From assembly GCA_005503165.1 (NCBI GenBank), contig SCNT01000011.1:1-64000 (forward strand): a stretch of DNA of 64,000 bases, written 5' to 3'. Positions 1 through 9,446 of the stretch are shown here, in pieces. The notes under the pieces were generated by a model. It was not told the DNA's origin. It did not search any database and saw nothing but the letters and a program-made list of their open reading frames with translations. Every line of letters begins with the position of its first letter. The stretch's first letter is position 1. The DNA comes from Sphingomonadaceae bacterium 3R27E2-A. GTDB lineage: Bacteria > Pseudomonadota > Alphaproteobacteria > Sphingomonadales > Sphingomonadaceae. The position numbers were made by a program, and so were the translations under genes.

Positions 1-558
1 CAGCCCGACCCGCCGACGACGCCCGACAAACCGCCGGCTCCGCCGAGCGACAAGGCGCCTGCGGACAGCGACAAGGCGCCTGCTCCCGCCACGCAAGGCG
101 GCGAGGGCGTTGCGGGCGGCGAGGGCGCCACGACGACGCTTCCGCGCACGACCTTCGAAATCGAAAAAGGCCGGCCGGAAAAGGTTGGACCGACCCCGCC
201 GCAATTCCGCGCCATGTTCGTCCACGGCATCGAAGCGGGCTTCTACACCGACAAGACAGGGAATTTCGACGAGAAGACGTCGGGCGCCTGCTACCCCAAG
301 ACGGTGAAGATCAGCATCTTCGACACCTATGGCATGCACCGTGACGACCGGCCTGTCCCGATCAAGGTCTGCAAGATCGAAAAGCTGACCAAGGCGCCCT
401 ATCCCGCCACCCCGAACAAGATCTGGATCCAGAGCCAGGACGACATCACGCTGACGGTCAAGGACGATCAGGGCGTCGTCCTCAACTCCTACGTCCTCAC
501 CGCGGGCAAGAAATACACGGGCTGGCTCGCCGAGCGGCGGCCGGATAAAAAGCCATGA
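1..558 (+). CDS. C-terminal part of an unrecognised proline-rich protein at the head of the visible eCIS genes
   Basis: The frame is open from the first base, so the true start lies outside the window. About 30 visible residues are low complexity (Pro, Ala, Lys, Asp) with SDKAPA repeated at visible residues 16-21 and 23-28, followed by a Gly-rich stretch and then about 115 residues that look globular and contain two cysteines (SGACYPK and IKVCKIE). The stop overlaps the next start by 4 bases, so it is translationally coupled to the baseplate genes and probably belongs to the injection system. I do not recognise the family. The low-complexity part looks like a linker joining this domain to something upstream. 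Confidence 0.6.
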   Translation, partial: QPDPPTTPDKPPAPPSDKAPADSDKAPAPATQGGEGVAGGEGATTTLPRTTFEIEKGRPEKVGPTPPQFRAMFVHGIEAGFYTDKTGNFDEKTSGACYPKTVKISIFDTYGMHRDDRPVPIKVCKIEKLTKAPYPATPNKIWIQSQDDITLTVKDDQGVVLNSYVLTAGKKYTGWLAERRPDKKP

Positions 559-1208
559 CCAATTTCACCGGCTCTCCCAGGACGATCAAGGGCGCCATCG
601 TCGGGCTCGACATCTTCAACCCGCTCGCTTCGGTGGCGATCTTCCAATATAATCCCGAGCAGATCTCGCGCAGCCTGTCGCCGCAATATTCGGAAGCGGG
701 CGGGGGGAAGGCCGAGGCGCTGCGGCTTGCGGGACCGCCGACCGAGACGATCAGCGCCAACCTGACGCTCGACCTCGTCGACCAGATGGAGCGCGGCGAC
801 GCAGGGCCGCTCGGCGCGGGGATCAGCGGCTATCTCGCCGCGCTCGAGATGCTCGTCTACCCCAAGTCGCTGCTCGTCGCCGCGAACCAGATACTCCTTC
901 AGATCGGCACGATGGAGGTGATCCCGCCCGCGGCGCCGCTGACCCTCTTCATCTACGGCTGGAATCGCGTCGTGCCGGTGAAGATCGAGAGCCTGTCGAT
1001 CACCGAGACGATGCACGACCCCGACCTCAACCCGATCCGCGCCGACGTCGCGGTGTCGATGAAGGTGCTCACCTATAACGACCTTGCGATCACCCACCCC
1101 GGTTTCTGGGCCTTCATGGCGCATCAGGTGGTCAAGGAAGTGCTCGCGACCGTCGCCAGCGTCGACAATGTCGGCAAGCTGGCCGGCGGCGATACGGATT
1201 TGTTCTGA
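555..1208 (+). CDS. Contractile injection system tube/hub protein (CIS_tube-like, Afp7 N-terminal type)
   Basis: 217 residues. The N-terminal part contains the pattern GLDIFNPLASVAIFQYNPEQ and later FIYGWNRVVPVKIESLSITE and MHDPDLNPIRADVAVSMKVL, typical of the CIS tube protein family, which in Afp/PVC particles joins the inner tube to the baseplate hub. In Afp7 this domain is fused to a LysM domain; here the LysM-like part seems to be the next gene. The start overlaps the preceding stop (ATGA). No signal peptide or membrane segment, as expected for a cytoplasmically assembled particle. The family call is by recognition, not by search. Confidence 0.75.
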   Translation: MTNFTGSPRTIKGAIVGLDIFNPLASVAIFQYNPEQISRSLSPQYSEAGGGKAEALRLAGPPTETISANLTLDLVDQMERGDAGPLGAGISGYLAALEMLVYPKSLLVAANQILLQIGTMEVIPPAAPLTLFIYGWNRVVPVKIESLSITETMHDPDLNPIRADVAVSMKVLTYNDLAITHPGFWAFMAHQVVKEVLATVASVDNVGKLAGGDTDLF

Positions 1209-1223
1209 AGAGGATAGAAGGCG

Positions 1224-1529
1224 ATGTTCACGCTCACCAGCCGCTATGTCAACCAGCCGCAGCTGGTGGCCGACCGCGGCGACGGGGTGAGCGTGCGCTA
1301 TGTCCTGCCGCGGCTGCTGCCCGACCCCGCCGACGCCGTCGTCGCGACGCAGCACCGTACCACCGACGGCGACCGGCTCGACCTCATCGCCTGGCGACAC
1401 CTCGGCGCGCCGACCGCCTGGTGGATGATCGCCGACGCCAATCGCGTCGTCGATCCCGCGGCGCTCCCCGGCGGCCCCGGCGACAGCTTCGTCATCCCGC
1501 TCCCCGGTACCGGGAAGGTCAGCGGATGA
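1224..1529 (+). CDS. LysM-like/gp53-type baseplate protein
   Basis: 101 residues, starting 15 bases after the previous gene. The centre reads LDLIAWRHLGAPTAWWMIAD and the C-terminus FVIPLPG, a pattern of the short LysM-like baseplate proteins (tail protein X or T4 gp53 type) that help clamp the hub to the tube. It probably supplies the function of the C-terminal LysM domain of Afp7. The stop overlaps the start of the gpD-like gene by 4 bases. The protein is small and the call rests on pattern and position. Confidence 0.65.
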   Translation: MFTLTSRYVNQPQLVADRGDGVSVRYVLPRLLPDPADAVVATQHRTTDGDRLDLIAWRHLGAPTAWWMIADANRVVDPAALPGGPGDSFVIPLPGTGKVSG

Positions 1530-2683
1530 GCCTGCTCGGCAACCTCCTCGGCGTGCGCCTCAACCTGCTGATCGGGCCCAGCCCGGTTGCGCTGCCCGCA
1601 CCCGCCGACGTGATGAGCGCGATCGCCGACCTCGAGGTCAAATTGTCGGCGACCGCGCAATCGGGGTTCAAGCTGGCGATCAACACCGGGCGCACCGGCC
1701 CCTTCGACTTCCTCGAATCGCCGCTGATCATGCACCCGCAATTGCAGCGCGGCTGCCGCGTGATCGTGACGATGATCTTCGACGTCGTCCCTTATGTGAT
1801 CTTCGACGGGCTGGTGACGAAGCGCAGCTATACGCCTGGCACCGGCTCGTCGTCGGGGGTGCTGACGCTCTACGGCCGCGACCTCACGATGGAACTCGAC
1901 AAGGAGGTCAAGCAGACCGAGCATCCCGCGATGGACGAGACGATGATCGCGATGCTGATCGCGGTCTCCTACGCGCAGTTCGGGATGATCCCGATGGCGC
2001 TGCCGCCCAAGTTCATCGACCCGCCGATCCCGATCGACCGCGTGCCGATCCAGAACGGCAGCGACTGGCAATATCTGAACCAGATGGCGCGGCGTCATGG
2101 CTACGAGACCTATATCGACCCGGGACCGGTGCCGGGGGTCAACACGCTCTATTGGGGACCGCCGGTCAAGCCCGGCGTGCCGCAGCGCACGCTGACGGTC
2201 GACATGGGGCCGGGTTCGGACGCCTATGACGTCACGACGTCGGAGGACGACGAGGTGCTGACCTCGGTCGAAACCAAGGTGATCGACCGGATCAGCGGAC
2301 AGGAAATCCCGGTGGTTGCGCTCGTCGGCAGCACCCCGCCGCTCGGCGCGGTCCCCGAAACCGTCGCGCGCTTCGGCGACACGCGCAAGCAGCCGATCGA
2401 GACCTCGGGGCTCAACGCCGCGCAGGCGATGGGCCGCGCGCAGGCCAAGGTCGACGAGGGCGCGAAGGAGGCCTTCACCGTGTCGGGCACGATAGATTCC
2501 ACCCGCTACAACGCCGCGCTCAAGGCGCGCGACATGGTGTTCCTGCGCGGCGCGGGATTGAGCTACGGCGGGCTCTACAAGGTCTCCGAAGTCCGCCACC
2601 TGATCAAGCCCGGCAGCTACCAGCAGCAGTTCAAGCTTGCGCGCGGCGAACGGGGGTCGATGGCCCCGCTGGTGCTGCCATGA
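1526..2683 (+). CDS. Phage late control D/gp27-like hub protein of the injection system
   Basis: 385 residues from ATG 1526, which overlaps the upstream stop as ATGA; an in-frame ATG 35 codons earlier lies inside the preceding gene and is rejected. The sequence carries the features of gpD/gp27 hub proteins: an N-terminal barrel region followed by VPIQNGSDWQYLNQMARRHG and YETYIDPG near the middle, then a second barrel. In phage and eCIS baseplates this trimeric hub sits below the tube and holds the spike. In Afp8 the hub and spike are one VgrG-like protein; here the spike is the next gene. Confidence 0.8.
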   Translation: MSLLGNLLGVRLNLLIGPSPVALPAPADVMSAIADLEVKLSATAQSGFKLAINTGRTGPFDFLESPLIMHPQLQRGCRVIVTMIFDVVPYVIFDGLVTKRSYTPGTGSSSGVLTLYGRDLTMELDKEVKQTEHPAMDETMIAMLIAVSYAQFGMIPMALPPKFIDPPIPIDRVPIQNGSDWQYLNQMARRHGYETYIDPGPVPGVNTLYWGPPVKPGVPQRTLTVDMGPGSDAYDVTTSEDDEVLTSVETKVIDRISGQEIPVVALVGSTPPLGAVPETVARFGDTRKQPIETSGLNAAQAMGRAQAKVDEGAKEAFTVSGTIDSTRYNAALKARDMVFLRGAGLSYGGLYKVSEVRHLIKPGSYQQQFKLARGERGSMAPLVLP

Positions 2684-3201
2684 GCAAGCTCCCCGACGGC
2701 GGTCCCGCCTTTTACGGCAAATATCGCGGCAAGGTCGAAAACCCCGCCGACGTCCAGGGTCTCGGCCGTATCCAGGTCAGCTGCCCCTCGGTGCTCGGCG
2801 ACAGCAAGCTCGCGTGGGCGATGCCGTGCCTGCCCGGCGCCGGGCCCGGCGTCGGCCTCTATGCCATCCCGCCGATGGGCGCGAAGGTCTGGGTCGAGTT
2901 CGAGGGCGGCAACCCCGATTACCCGATCTGGTCGGGCGGTTTCTGGGATCTGGGTGACACGCCAGCGCCGCCGGGACCCGTGGGGTTCCTGACCAAGGCG
3001 TGGAAGGGCGAGAATTTCAGCCTCGAAATCTTCGACATCCCCGGCGCGCCGACGCTCGCGCTCGAACTCACCACCGCGGTGGGCCCCGCGAAGATCGAGG
3101 CCGACCCGACCGGCCTCACCATCACCCACGGCATGAGCACGGTGAAGCTCGCCCCCGACGGGGTGTCGATCAACGGCGCGAACCTGAAGGTGCTGCCATG
3201 A
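2680..3201 (+). CDS. Baseplate assembly protein V/gp5-like spike with OB fold
   Basis: 173 residues. The N-terminal half reads as a gp5/gpV OB-fold: GKYRGKVENPADVQGLGRIQ, WAMPCLPGAG and PPMGAKVWVEFEGGNPDYPI. The C-terminal third (IEADPTGLTITHG, VKLAPDGVSINGANLKV) has the short regular strands of a spike beta-helix, shorter than in a full VgrG. It should form the membrane-piercing spike below the gpD-like hub, capped by the PAAR-like protein encoded next. It overlaps both neighbours by 4 bases. Confidence 0.85.
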   Translation: MSKLPDGGPAFYGKYRGKVENPADVQGLGRIQVSCPSVLGDSKLAWAMPCLPGAGPGVGLYAIPPMGAKVWVEFEGGNPDYPIWSGGFWDLGDTPAPPGPVGFLTKAWKGENFSLEIFDIPGAPTLALELTTAVGPAKIEADPTGLTITHGMSTVKLAPDGVSINGANLKVLP

Positions 3202-3536
3202 CCATACCGATCGTCACCATGGCCTCGCTCGCCCAGTGCCCCCACGCGATCCCCGCCACCTTGCTGTCGTCGGCTTCGAAAGTGCTCGTCGTGGGCGCGC
3301 CGCCGCTCGTCATGGGCGACAAGGGAACCGTCGCGGGCTGCCCCTTCCAGCTCCCGGCGGGGCCGACCCCGTCGCCGTGCGTCACGCTGATGCTCACCGG
3401 CGCGTCGAGCAAGGTGCTCGTCGAGGGCAAGCCCGTACTCAGGGTGAGCCCGGGCGATCTCGGCGTCGCCGCGACACAGGCGCCGCAGGGCCCGGTCATC
3501 TGGGCCAGCGTGCAGGCCAAGGTGCTCGCGACATGA
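3198..3536 (+). CDS. PAAR-like spike-tip protein (Afp10 type)
   Basis: 112 residues, beginning MTIPIVTMASLAQCPHA. It has repeated hairpin-like segments (KVLVVGAPPLVMGDKGTVAG and KVLVEGKPVLRVSPGD) and cysteines in CPHA, AGCPF and SPCV, as in the PAAR-like proteins found beside eCIS spikes. PAAR proteins form a metal-bound conical tip on the spike. The start is fixed by ATGA overlap with the spike gene. It has no C-terminal extension, so it is a bare tip and not a fused effector. Confidence 0.75.
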   Translation: MTIPIVTMASLAQCPHAIPATLLSSASKVLVVGAPPLVMGDKGTVAGCPFQLPAGPTPSPCVTLMLTGASSKVLVEGKPVLRVSPGDLGVAATQAPQGPVIWASVQAKVLAT

Positions 3537-3892
3537 CCCATTTCGGCTTCCCCTATCGCATCGGCGCCAACGGCATGACCGCGGGAGCGGGGTCTGAGGC
3601 CCATATCCGCGAAATGATCGAGCAACTATTGTTCACGCGCCGCGGCGAGCGCGTCAACCGCCCCGATTTTGGCGCGGGGGTCAACGAGCTGGTCTTCTCC
3701 GAAAACGCCCCCGAACTCGCCGCCGCGGCGCAGCATATGGTGATGGCGGCGCTCCAGCAGTGGCTCTCGGCGGCGATCGAAGTGCGCGGGGTCGAGACGA
3801 ATGCGGTCGACAGCCTGCTCTCGATCACCGTCCGCTACCGCCCGCTCGACGAGGCGCGCGAGCGGCTCGTCACCGTGGAGCGCGTGTTTTGA
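3533..3892 (+). CDS. GPW/gp25-family baseplate wedge protein (Afp9 type)
   Basis: 119 residues with the gp25 signature: IREMIEQLLFTRRGERVNRP followed by DFGAGVNELVF, then a C-terminal pair of strands ending RLVTVERVF. gp25-family proteins contact the sheath and trigger its contraction from the baseplate wedge. The ATG overlaps the PAAR-like stop, and its own stop overlaps the TTG start of the next gene, so translational coupling continues. Confidence 0.88.
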   Translation: MTHFGFPYRIGANGMTAGAGSEAHIREMIEQLLFTRRGERVNRPDFGAGVNELVFSENAPELAAAAQHMVMAALQQWLSAAIEVRGVETNAVDSLLSITVRYRPLDEARERLVTVERVF

Positions 3893-6411
3893 CCGGCGCG
3901 CTGCAATATTGCGGCACCGAGCGCCGCCGCCAGCGCGTCGCCGAGGCGGCGATCGACACCGGCGGCGGCGTGCTGCTGAACGGCATCGACTATCTCGAGG
4001 TCGTCGACCGCGATGCGCCGAGCGACGCGCTGCGCCAACGGCTGCTGACGCTCGCTTTCCTGCGTGACGACGGCGTGCTCGCCGCGGGCGTGCCGCTGCT
4101 CGACCCCGACAATTTCCGCATCGACGGCGGCACGCGCGTGACCGGCATACGCGTCACCGGCGTCGCCGCCGGGCCGTTGCCGCACAGCCTGACGCTCACG
4201 CTCGACGCCGCGGGCGATTATTCGCCCTACCGGCTGTCGGTGCGGCTCGGCACGGTCAACGACGCGATCCCGCCCTTCCTCGATCCCGTCCTCGCGGCGC
4301 TCGACTTCAGCTTCAAGGCCGAATGCCCCTCGGCCTTCGACTGCGCCGCGCCCGACGGCCCGGGAACGCCACGCCCCTTCGGCCCGCCGATCGACTATCT
4401 CGCCAAGGATTACGACAGCTTCCGCCAGCTGATGCTCGACCGCATGGCGGTCAGCCTGCCGGGCTGGACCGAACGCAGCCCCGCCGACCTCGGCGTCACT
4501 TTGGTCGAGGCGCTCGCCTACGCCGCCGACCGCACCAGCTGGTTCCAGGACGCGGTCGGGACCGAGGCCTTCTTCGGCCGCGCGCGGCTCCGCCAGTCGG
4601 TGCTGCGCCACGCGCGGCTGCTCGGCTACCGCGCGTCCGAAGGCTGCAACGCGCGCGTCGCGGTCGCGGTGATGGCGGGGCTCGACGTCGAGCGCGGCCC
4701 GCTCGCCGACCCGATCCTGCCGCGCGGCGCGCGGCTCATCACGCGCCCGCCCGACCTCACCGCGCCGCTCGCGACGGTCCAGAAGCGTGACCCCGAAATC
4801 TTCGAGGACTTGATCGGAACGGGTGCCATTACCTTCGAAACGCTGCATGATCTCCGTTCGCTGCGTGTCGCGCGCAACGCGATGCTACTGCACGATTGGG
4901 GCGATGCCGCCTGCTGCTTGCCCGCCGGCGCGACGGCAGCCCATCTCGTCGGTACGCGCGCCGCGCTCGGGCTCGCCAAGGGCGACCTCATCCTCTTCGA
5001 GCAGCTGATCCCCTTCGGCGGCGAGGCGGGCGACCCGCCCGATCCCGCGCACCGCCAGCTCGTCCGCCTGTCGGCCGATCCCGTCGATGTCGCAGACGCC
5101 GTGATGGCCGAGGATCTGGTGCGCATCGAATGGTTTGCCGACGACGCGCTGACCTTTCCGCTCAACCTCGCCGCGGGCGGCGCGGTGGCGCGCGGCAACA
5201 TCCTGCTCGCCGACGAGGGGCGCAGCGTCGATTATGGCCTGACGCCCGAGCAGGCCTTCGAGGATGCCATCGCGGTCGGCGATGACTTGCGCACCGGGCT
5301 GCGCCCCGACGACGGCCCCGGCACGCTCAAGCGTTTCCGCCTGCGCGGCGAGACGATCGTCCACGCGGTGCCTTATGACTCCGCCATTGCTGCCGCAGAG
5401 CCGGCACGCGCGACGCTCGCGCCCGCCGGCGCGCCGCTGGCTGAGGTGCGCATCGACGGCGACGGCCATATCTGGCGCGCCGCCCCCGACCTGCTCGCCG
5501 CTGATCCTTTCACCGCCGAATTCTGCATCGAGGCGTCCGACCAGGTGCATTACGCCCGCTTCGGCGACGGGGCAGGGGGCCGCCGCCCGCCCGACGGCGC
5601 ACGGCTCACCGCGCGCATCCGCCACGGCGGGGGCCGTCGCGGCAATATTGGCGCCGATGCCATCGCGCATGTCGTCACCTCGGACGGCGCCGGAATCGCG
5701 AGCCTCCGCAATCCCTTGCCCGCGACCGGCGGCCGCGACCGCGAGCCCGTCGCCGCGATCAGAGTGGCCGCGCCCCGGCATTTTCGTACCCTTCGCCGCG
5801 CCGTGACCCCCGCCGACTATGTCGCCGCGGCCGAGGCTTATGGCGACGTCCAGCGCGCCTATGCCGAGCGGCGCTGGACGGGCAGCTGGAACACCATCTT
5901 CCTCGCGATCGACCGCCGCGGCGGCGGCGCGGTCGACGAGAATTTCGAGAATTCCCTGCGCGGCCATCTCGCGACCTATCGCCTCGCGGGACACGACCTC
6001 GAAATCGTGGCGCCGCGCTTCGTCGCGCTCGACATCACGCTCTTCGTCTGTGTCTGTCCGGACCATTATGCCGGCGACGTCGAACGCGACCTCCTCGACA
6101 TCTTCTCGGCCAGGACGATGCGCGACGGGCGCCCGGGCTTCTTCCACCCCGACCATTTCAGCTTCGGCGACAATATCCTGCTTTCGCCGATCATCGCGCG
6201 CGCGATGCAGGTCGCGGGGGTGCAGTGGATCGGCACGCGCGACGGCGCGAGCGCGGTCAAGGGCCGTTTCGGCCGGCTCGACCAGCCCGGCCTCGACTAT
6301 GCCGACGACGCCGAAATCCCGATCGCCCCTAACGAGGTCGCGCGGCTCGACAACGATCCGACCTACCCCGATTTCGGGCGCATTTCCTTCCTGACGGCGG
6401 GAGGCCGCTGA
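3889..6411 (+). CDS. Putative baseplate assembly protein, J-type wedge protein 1 (Afp11-like)
   Basis: 840 residues if it starts at TTG 3889, which overlaps the gp25 stop in the same way as the other junctions; the next upstream in-frame ATG lies well inside gp25. Around residues 165-260 is the block PIDYLAKDYDSFRQLMLD and LGVTLVEALAYAADRTSWFQ seen in eCIS baseplate assembly proteins. Around residues 630-740 is a gpJ-like block (RTLRRAVTPADYVAAAEAYG). J-type proteins build the wedges around the hub. Only two bases separate it from a second J-type gene. Confidence 0.8.
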   Translation: MTGALQYCGTERRRQRVAEAAIDTGGGVLLNGIDYLEVVDRDAPSDALRQRLLTLAFLRDDGVLAAGVPLLDPDNFRIDGGTRVTGIRVTGVAAGPLPHSLTLTLDAAGDYSPYRLSVRLGTVNDAIPPFLDPVLAALDFSFKAECPSAFDCAAPDGPGTPRPFGPPIDYLAKDYDSFRQLMLDRMAVSLPGWTERSPADLGVTLVEALAYAADRTSWFQDAVGTEAFFGRARLRQSVLRHARLLGYRASEGCNARVAVAVMAGLDVERGPLADPILPRGARLITRPPDLTAPLATVQKRDPEIFEDLIGTGAITFETLHDLRSLRVARNAMLLHDWGDAACCLPAGATAAHLVGTRAALGLAKGDLILFEQLIPFGGEAGDPPDPAHRQLVRLSADPVDVADAVMAEDLVRIEWFADDALTFPLNLAAGGAVARGNILLADEGRSVDYGLTPEQAFEDAIAVGDDLRTGLRPDDGPGTLKRFRLRGETIVHAVPYDSAIAAAEPARATLAPAGAPLAEVRIDGDGHIWRAAPDLLAADPFTAEFCIEASDQVHYARFGDGAGGRRPPDGARLTARIRHGGGRRGNIGADAIAHVVTSDGAGIASLRNPLPATGGRDREPVAAIRVAAPRHFRTLRRAVTPADYVAAAEAYGDVQRAYAERRWTGSWNTIFLAIDRRGGGAVDENFENSLRGHLATYRLAGHDLEIVAPRFVALDITLFVCVCPDHYAGDVERDLLDIFSARTMRDGRPGFFHPDHFSFGDNILLSPIIARAMQVAGVQWIGTRDGASAVKGRFGRLDQPGLDYADDAEIPIAPNEVARLDNDPTYPDFGRISFLTAGGR

Positions 6412-6413
6412 GC

Positions 6414-9400
6414 ATGGCGCACAAACCCCCCGCCAATATCTGCGGCGCGGTCGACCGCGACGAAAAGCGTCCCGACAACCGCCCGGGGCTTGCGGCGATC
6501 GCCTATCGCATCGGCAGCCATCCCGAATTCATGGACCGCATGGAATGGCGCCTGCCGCGCCAGACCGTGGTCGAACCCGAAACCAAGGCCGAGCTCCACC
6601 CGCTCGCGGCGCTGCGCGCGCGCGAGGTGAGCGATCCGACGATTGCCTTGCTCGACGGTTTCGCCGCGACGCTCGACGTATTGAGCTTCTACAGCGAGCG
6701 CGTCGCGAACGAGGCCTATCTCGGCACGGCGACCCAGCGCCGCTCGCTCGTCGAAATGGCGCGGATGATCGGCTACGAGCCTGCGCCGGGCGTCGCCGCG
6801 TCGGTGGCCTTGTCCTTCACCGTCGAGGCGTCGGACGACCCCTATCGCGCGGTCGAGATTCCGGTCGGCGTCCAGGCGATGTCGGTGCCGGCGCGCAAGG
6901 GCGAACTGCCGCAGATATTTGAGACAGCGCAGCCGATCACCGCGCGCGCCGAATGGAATGCGATGCCCGCGCGTACGCTCTACCAGCAGCCGCTCGCGCT
7001 GTTTCACGACGCTGCCGACGCGACCCACGCCGACAATGGCGCGATCTTCCTTTTCGACCTCGACAACAGCTTCGGCGACGATGCGCTCGCCGACCCCGGC
7101 CTGCGGTCCTTCGCCGACGTCGCCGCGCTTGCGCGCTACCACGCCCTCGACGCCGAAACGGATCTTGCCGACGCGCTCGCCCAGCGTATCGCCGCGCACG
7201 CGCTCAATCCCGAGGCCGAGCCGCTCCTGCGCGCACTGCCCGTGGACGAAATCTACCTCCGCGGCACCGGGCTGGCGCTGAAACCCGGGCAGCGCATCGT
7301 CGTCGTCGGGGTCACCACCGCCTCGGACGGTACGCGCAAGGTCGCCGCCTCGACGCTGCATGTCGTCAGCGCCACCGACGATCGCGATTTCGGCGTAACG
7401 CGCCTCGTCGCGCGCAAAGGCGGGGGCATGCCCGACAGCGTGCGCCGCGCCCCCACACGCCGCTCGCCGCGCTTCAAACGCATCGCCATGCCCACGGTGC
7501 GGCTCGCCTTCACCAGCGCGACGGTCAACAATATCGTCCGCCAGGCGGTGTGGACCGGTCCGGCGCTGACGGCGCTGGTCCGCAGCCAGTCCTGGTCGCG
7601 CACCAAGCTGATGCACCTCATCCGCCGCGTGCGGGATATCGATGCGCCCGAGACCGCCGAGGCCGCCCCCGGCCTCTACATCCTGCGCGACGATTGCGGC
7701 TTCTTCGGCAACGCCGCCCCCAGGCACAGCGCGCTCCCGGCGGGCCATGGCCACGGCGCCGACTGGGACGCAAGCGGCGGCGTGACGATCTGGACCGACA
7801 GCCAGGCCACCCAGCTCAGCGGCGCGCACGTCTTCCTCGAGCGCGAGGCCAAGGAGATCATCCCCGACGGCTGGGCGGCGATCGAGACCCCCGAGGGCGA
7901 GGCGATGGTCTTCCGCGTCGCCGCCGCCGCGACCCAGTCGCGCGCCGACTTTGCGCTGACGGGCAAGGCGAGCGGGCTGATCTTCCGCCGGCCCGACGGC
8001 AGCGACGTCGACGTGCCGACGCCGAGTGAATCCTCGCCGCTCAACGATTTCAAGTTCCGCACCGCGCATATCTTCGCCGCGAGCGCGCCGCTCGCGCTCG
8101 CGGGCACGCCGATCCGCGAGGATGTCGAGGCGGGCGCCGACGCGATCGACCTCGACGCGCTCTACCTCGATCTCGTCGACGGCCAGACGATCTCGATCGC
8201 CGGCGATCGCAGCGACGCCGACGGGCTCGCGTCGAGCGAGACTTTGACGGTCAGCGACGTCGTCCACATCGGCGGCTTCACCCGCCTGCTGCTCAAGAGC
8301 GGCCCCGAATACAGCTATCGCCGCCCGAGCGTCACCGTGAACGCGAACATGGCCGCGGCGACGCACGGCGAGGCCTATGAGGAACAACTCGGTTCGGGCG
8401 ACGCGGCGCAGATCTTCCAGCGCTTCAAGCTCACCAAGGCGCCGCTCACCTATGTCAGCGCCGAGACCCCGACCGGGCGCGCCTCGTCGCTCTCGATCCG
8501 CGTCGACGGGCTGCTCTGGCACGAGGTGCCGACGCTCTACGACGCCGGTCCCGACGATCGCGTCTATATGGTGCGCGGCGAGGACGACGGCAGCAGCTGG
8601 GTACAGTTCGGCGACGGCCTGCGCGGCAGCCGCCTGCCGACCGGCCAGCTCAACGTCGTCGCCAGCTACCGCGCGGGAATCGGCCTCGCGGGCGAGGTCG
8701 CCGACGAGGCGATCATCCAGTTGAAGACGCGCCCGCTCGGCATCCGCTCGGTCGTCAACCCCAGCCGCGCGAGCGGCAGCGCGCCGCCCGAAAGCCTCGC
8801 CGACATCCGCACCGCTGCGCCGCGCGACGTCAAGACGCTCGGGCGCATCGTGTCGCTGATCGACTATCGCGACTATGCCGCGAACTTCGCCGGCGTGGGC
8901 AAGGCGCTCGCGGCCGAGCTCTGGTCGGGCGACCGGCGGATCGTGCTCGTCAGCATCACCGGCACCAGCGATACGATTCTTGAGCCGGGCGCGCCGCTGA
9001 TCGCCAACCTCCAGGCCTCGGCCGACGGCGCGCGCGACCGCTCGCACCGGATGGTCGTGCTCCCCGCCGCGCGGCGCTTCTTCCAGCTCGCGGCGCGGTT
9101 GTTCCACCACCCCGACTATCGCGCCGAGGATGTCGAGCTCGCCGCGCGCGCGCATCTGCTCGATACCTTCGGCTTCGCGCGCCGCAACATCGGCCAGGTG
9201 GTGAGCGCCGCCGAGGTCATCGCCGCGCTGCAGGCCGTGCCGGGCGTCGTCGGGGTCGACCTCGACCTGCTCGCGCTGATCGACGACGGCGGCGCGCCCG
9301 ATCCCGGGGCGAGCCTCGCCACCGTGCTGCCGGCGCAGCAGGCGCGGCTGCTGCCGCCCGAGGAGGACGAAGACTATGCCGCCGCCGAGCTGCTCACCAT

Positions 9401-9446
9401 CTTCGACGCCGGCATCGCGCTGACCGTGGAGGCCGCCCGTGCATGA
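6414..9446 (+). CDS. Putative baseplate assembly protein, J-type wedge protein 2 (Afp11/Afp12-like)
   Basis: 1010 residues, starting two bases after the previous stop. The N-terminal 150 residues repeat the logic of the preceding protein (DPTIALLDGFAATLDVLSFY, NEAYLGTATQRRSLVEMARM, IGYEPAPGVAASVALSF). The C-terminal 200 residues carry the J-like domain (VKTLGRIVSLIDYRDYAANF and AAEVIAALQAVPGVVGVDLD). The middle is longer than in its neighbour. Two unequal J-type wedge proteins in tandem fit the heteromeric wedges of eCIS baseplates. The stop lies inside the next gene (8-base overlap). Confidence 0.82.
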   Translation: MAHKPPANICGAVDRDEKRPDNRPGLAAIAYRIGSHPEFMDRMEWRLPRQTVVEPETKAELHPLAALRAREVSDPTIALLDGFAATLDVLSFYSERVANEAYLGTATQRRSLVEMARMIGYEPAPGVAASVALSFTVEASDDPYRAVEIPVGVQAMSVPARKGELPQIFETAQPITARAEWNAMPARTLYQQPLALFHDAADATHADNGAIFLFDLDNSFGDDALADPGLRSFADVAALARYHALDAETDLADALAQRIAAHALNPEAEPLLRALPVDEIYLRGTGLALKPGQRIVVVGVTTASDGTRKVAASTLHVVSATDDRDFGVTRLVARKGGGMPDSVRRAPTRRSPRFKRIAMPTVRLAFTSATVNNIVRQAVWTGPALTALVRSQSWSRTKLMHLIRRVRDIDAPETAEAAPGLYILRDDCGFFGNAAPRHSALPAGHGHGADWDASGGVTIWTDSQATQLSGAHVFLEREAKEIIPDGWAAIETPEGEAMVFRVAAAATQSRADFALTGKASGLIFRRPDGSDVDVPTPSESSPLNDFKFRTAHIFAASAPLALAGTPIREDVEAGADAIDLDALYLDLVDGQTISIAGDRSDADGLASSETLTVSDVVHIGGFTRLLLKSGPEYSYRRPSVTVNANMAAATHGEAYEEQLGSGDAAQIFQRFKLTKAPLTYVSAETPTGRASSLSIRVDGLLWHEVPTLYDAGPDDRVYMVRGEDDGSSWVQFGDGLRGSRLPTGQLNVVASYRAGIGLAGEVADEAIIQLKTRPLGIRSVVNPSRASGSAPPESLADIRTAAPRDVKTLGRIVSLIDYRDYAANFAGVGKALAAELWSGDRRIVLVSITGTSDTILEPGAPLIANLQASADGARDRSHRMVVLPAARRFFQLAARLFHHPDYRAEDVELAARAHLLDTFGFARRNIGQVVSAAEVIAALQAVPGVVGVDLDLLALIDDGGAPDPGASLATVLPAQQARLLPPEEDEDYAAAELLTIFDAGIALTVEAARA

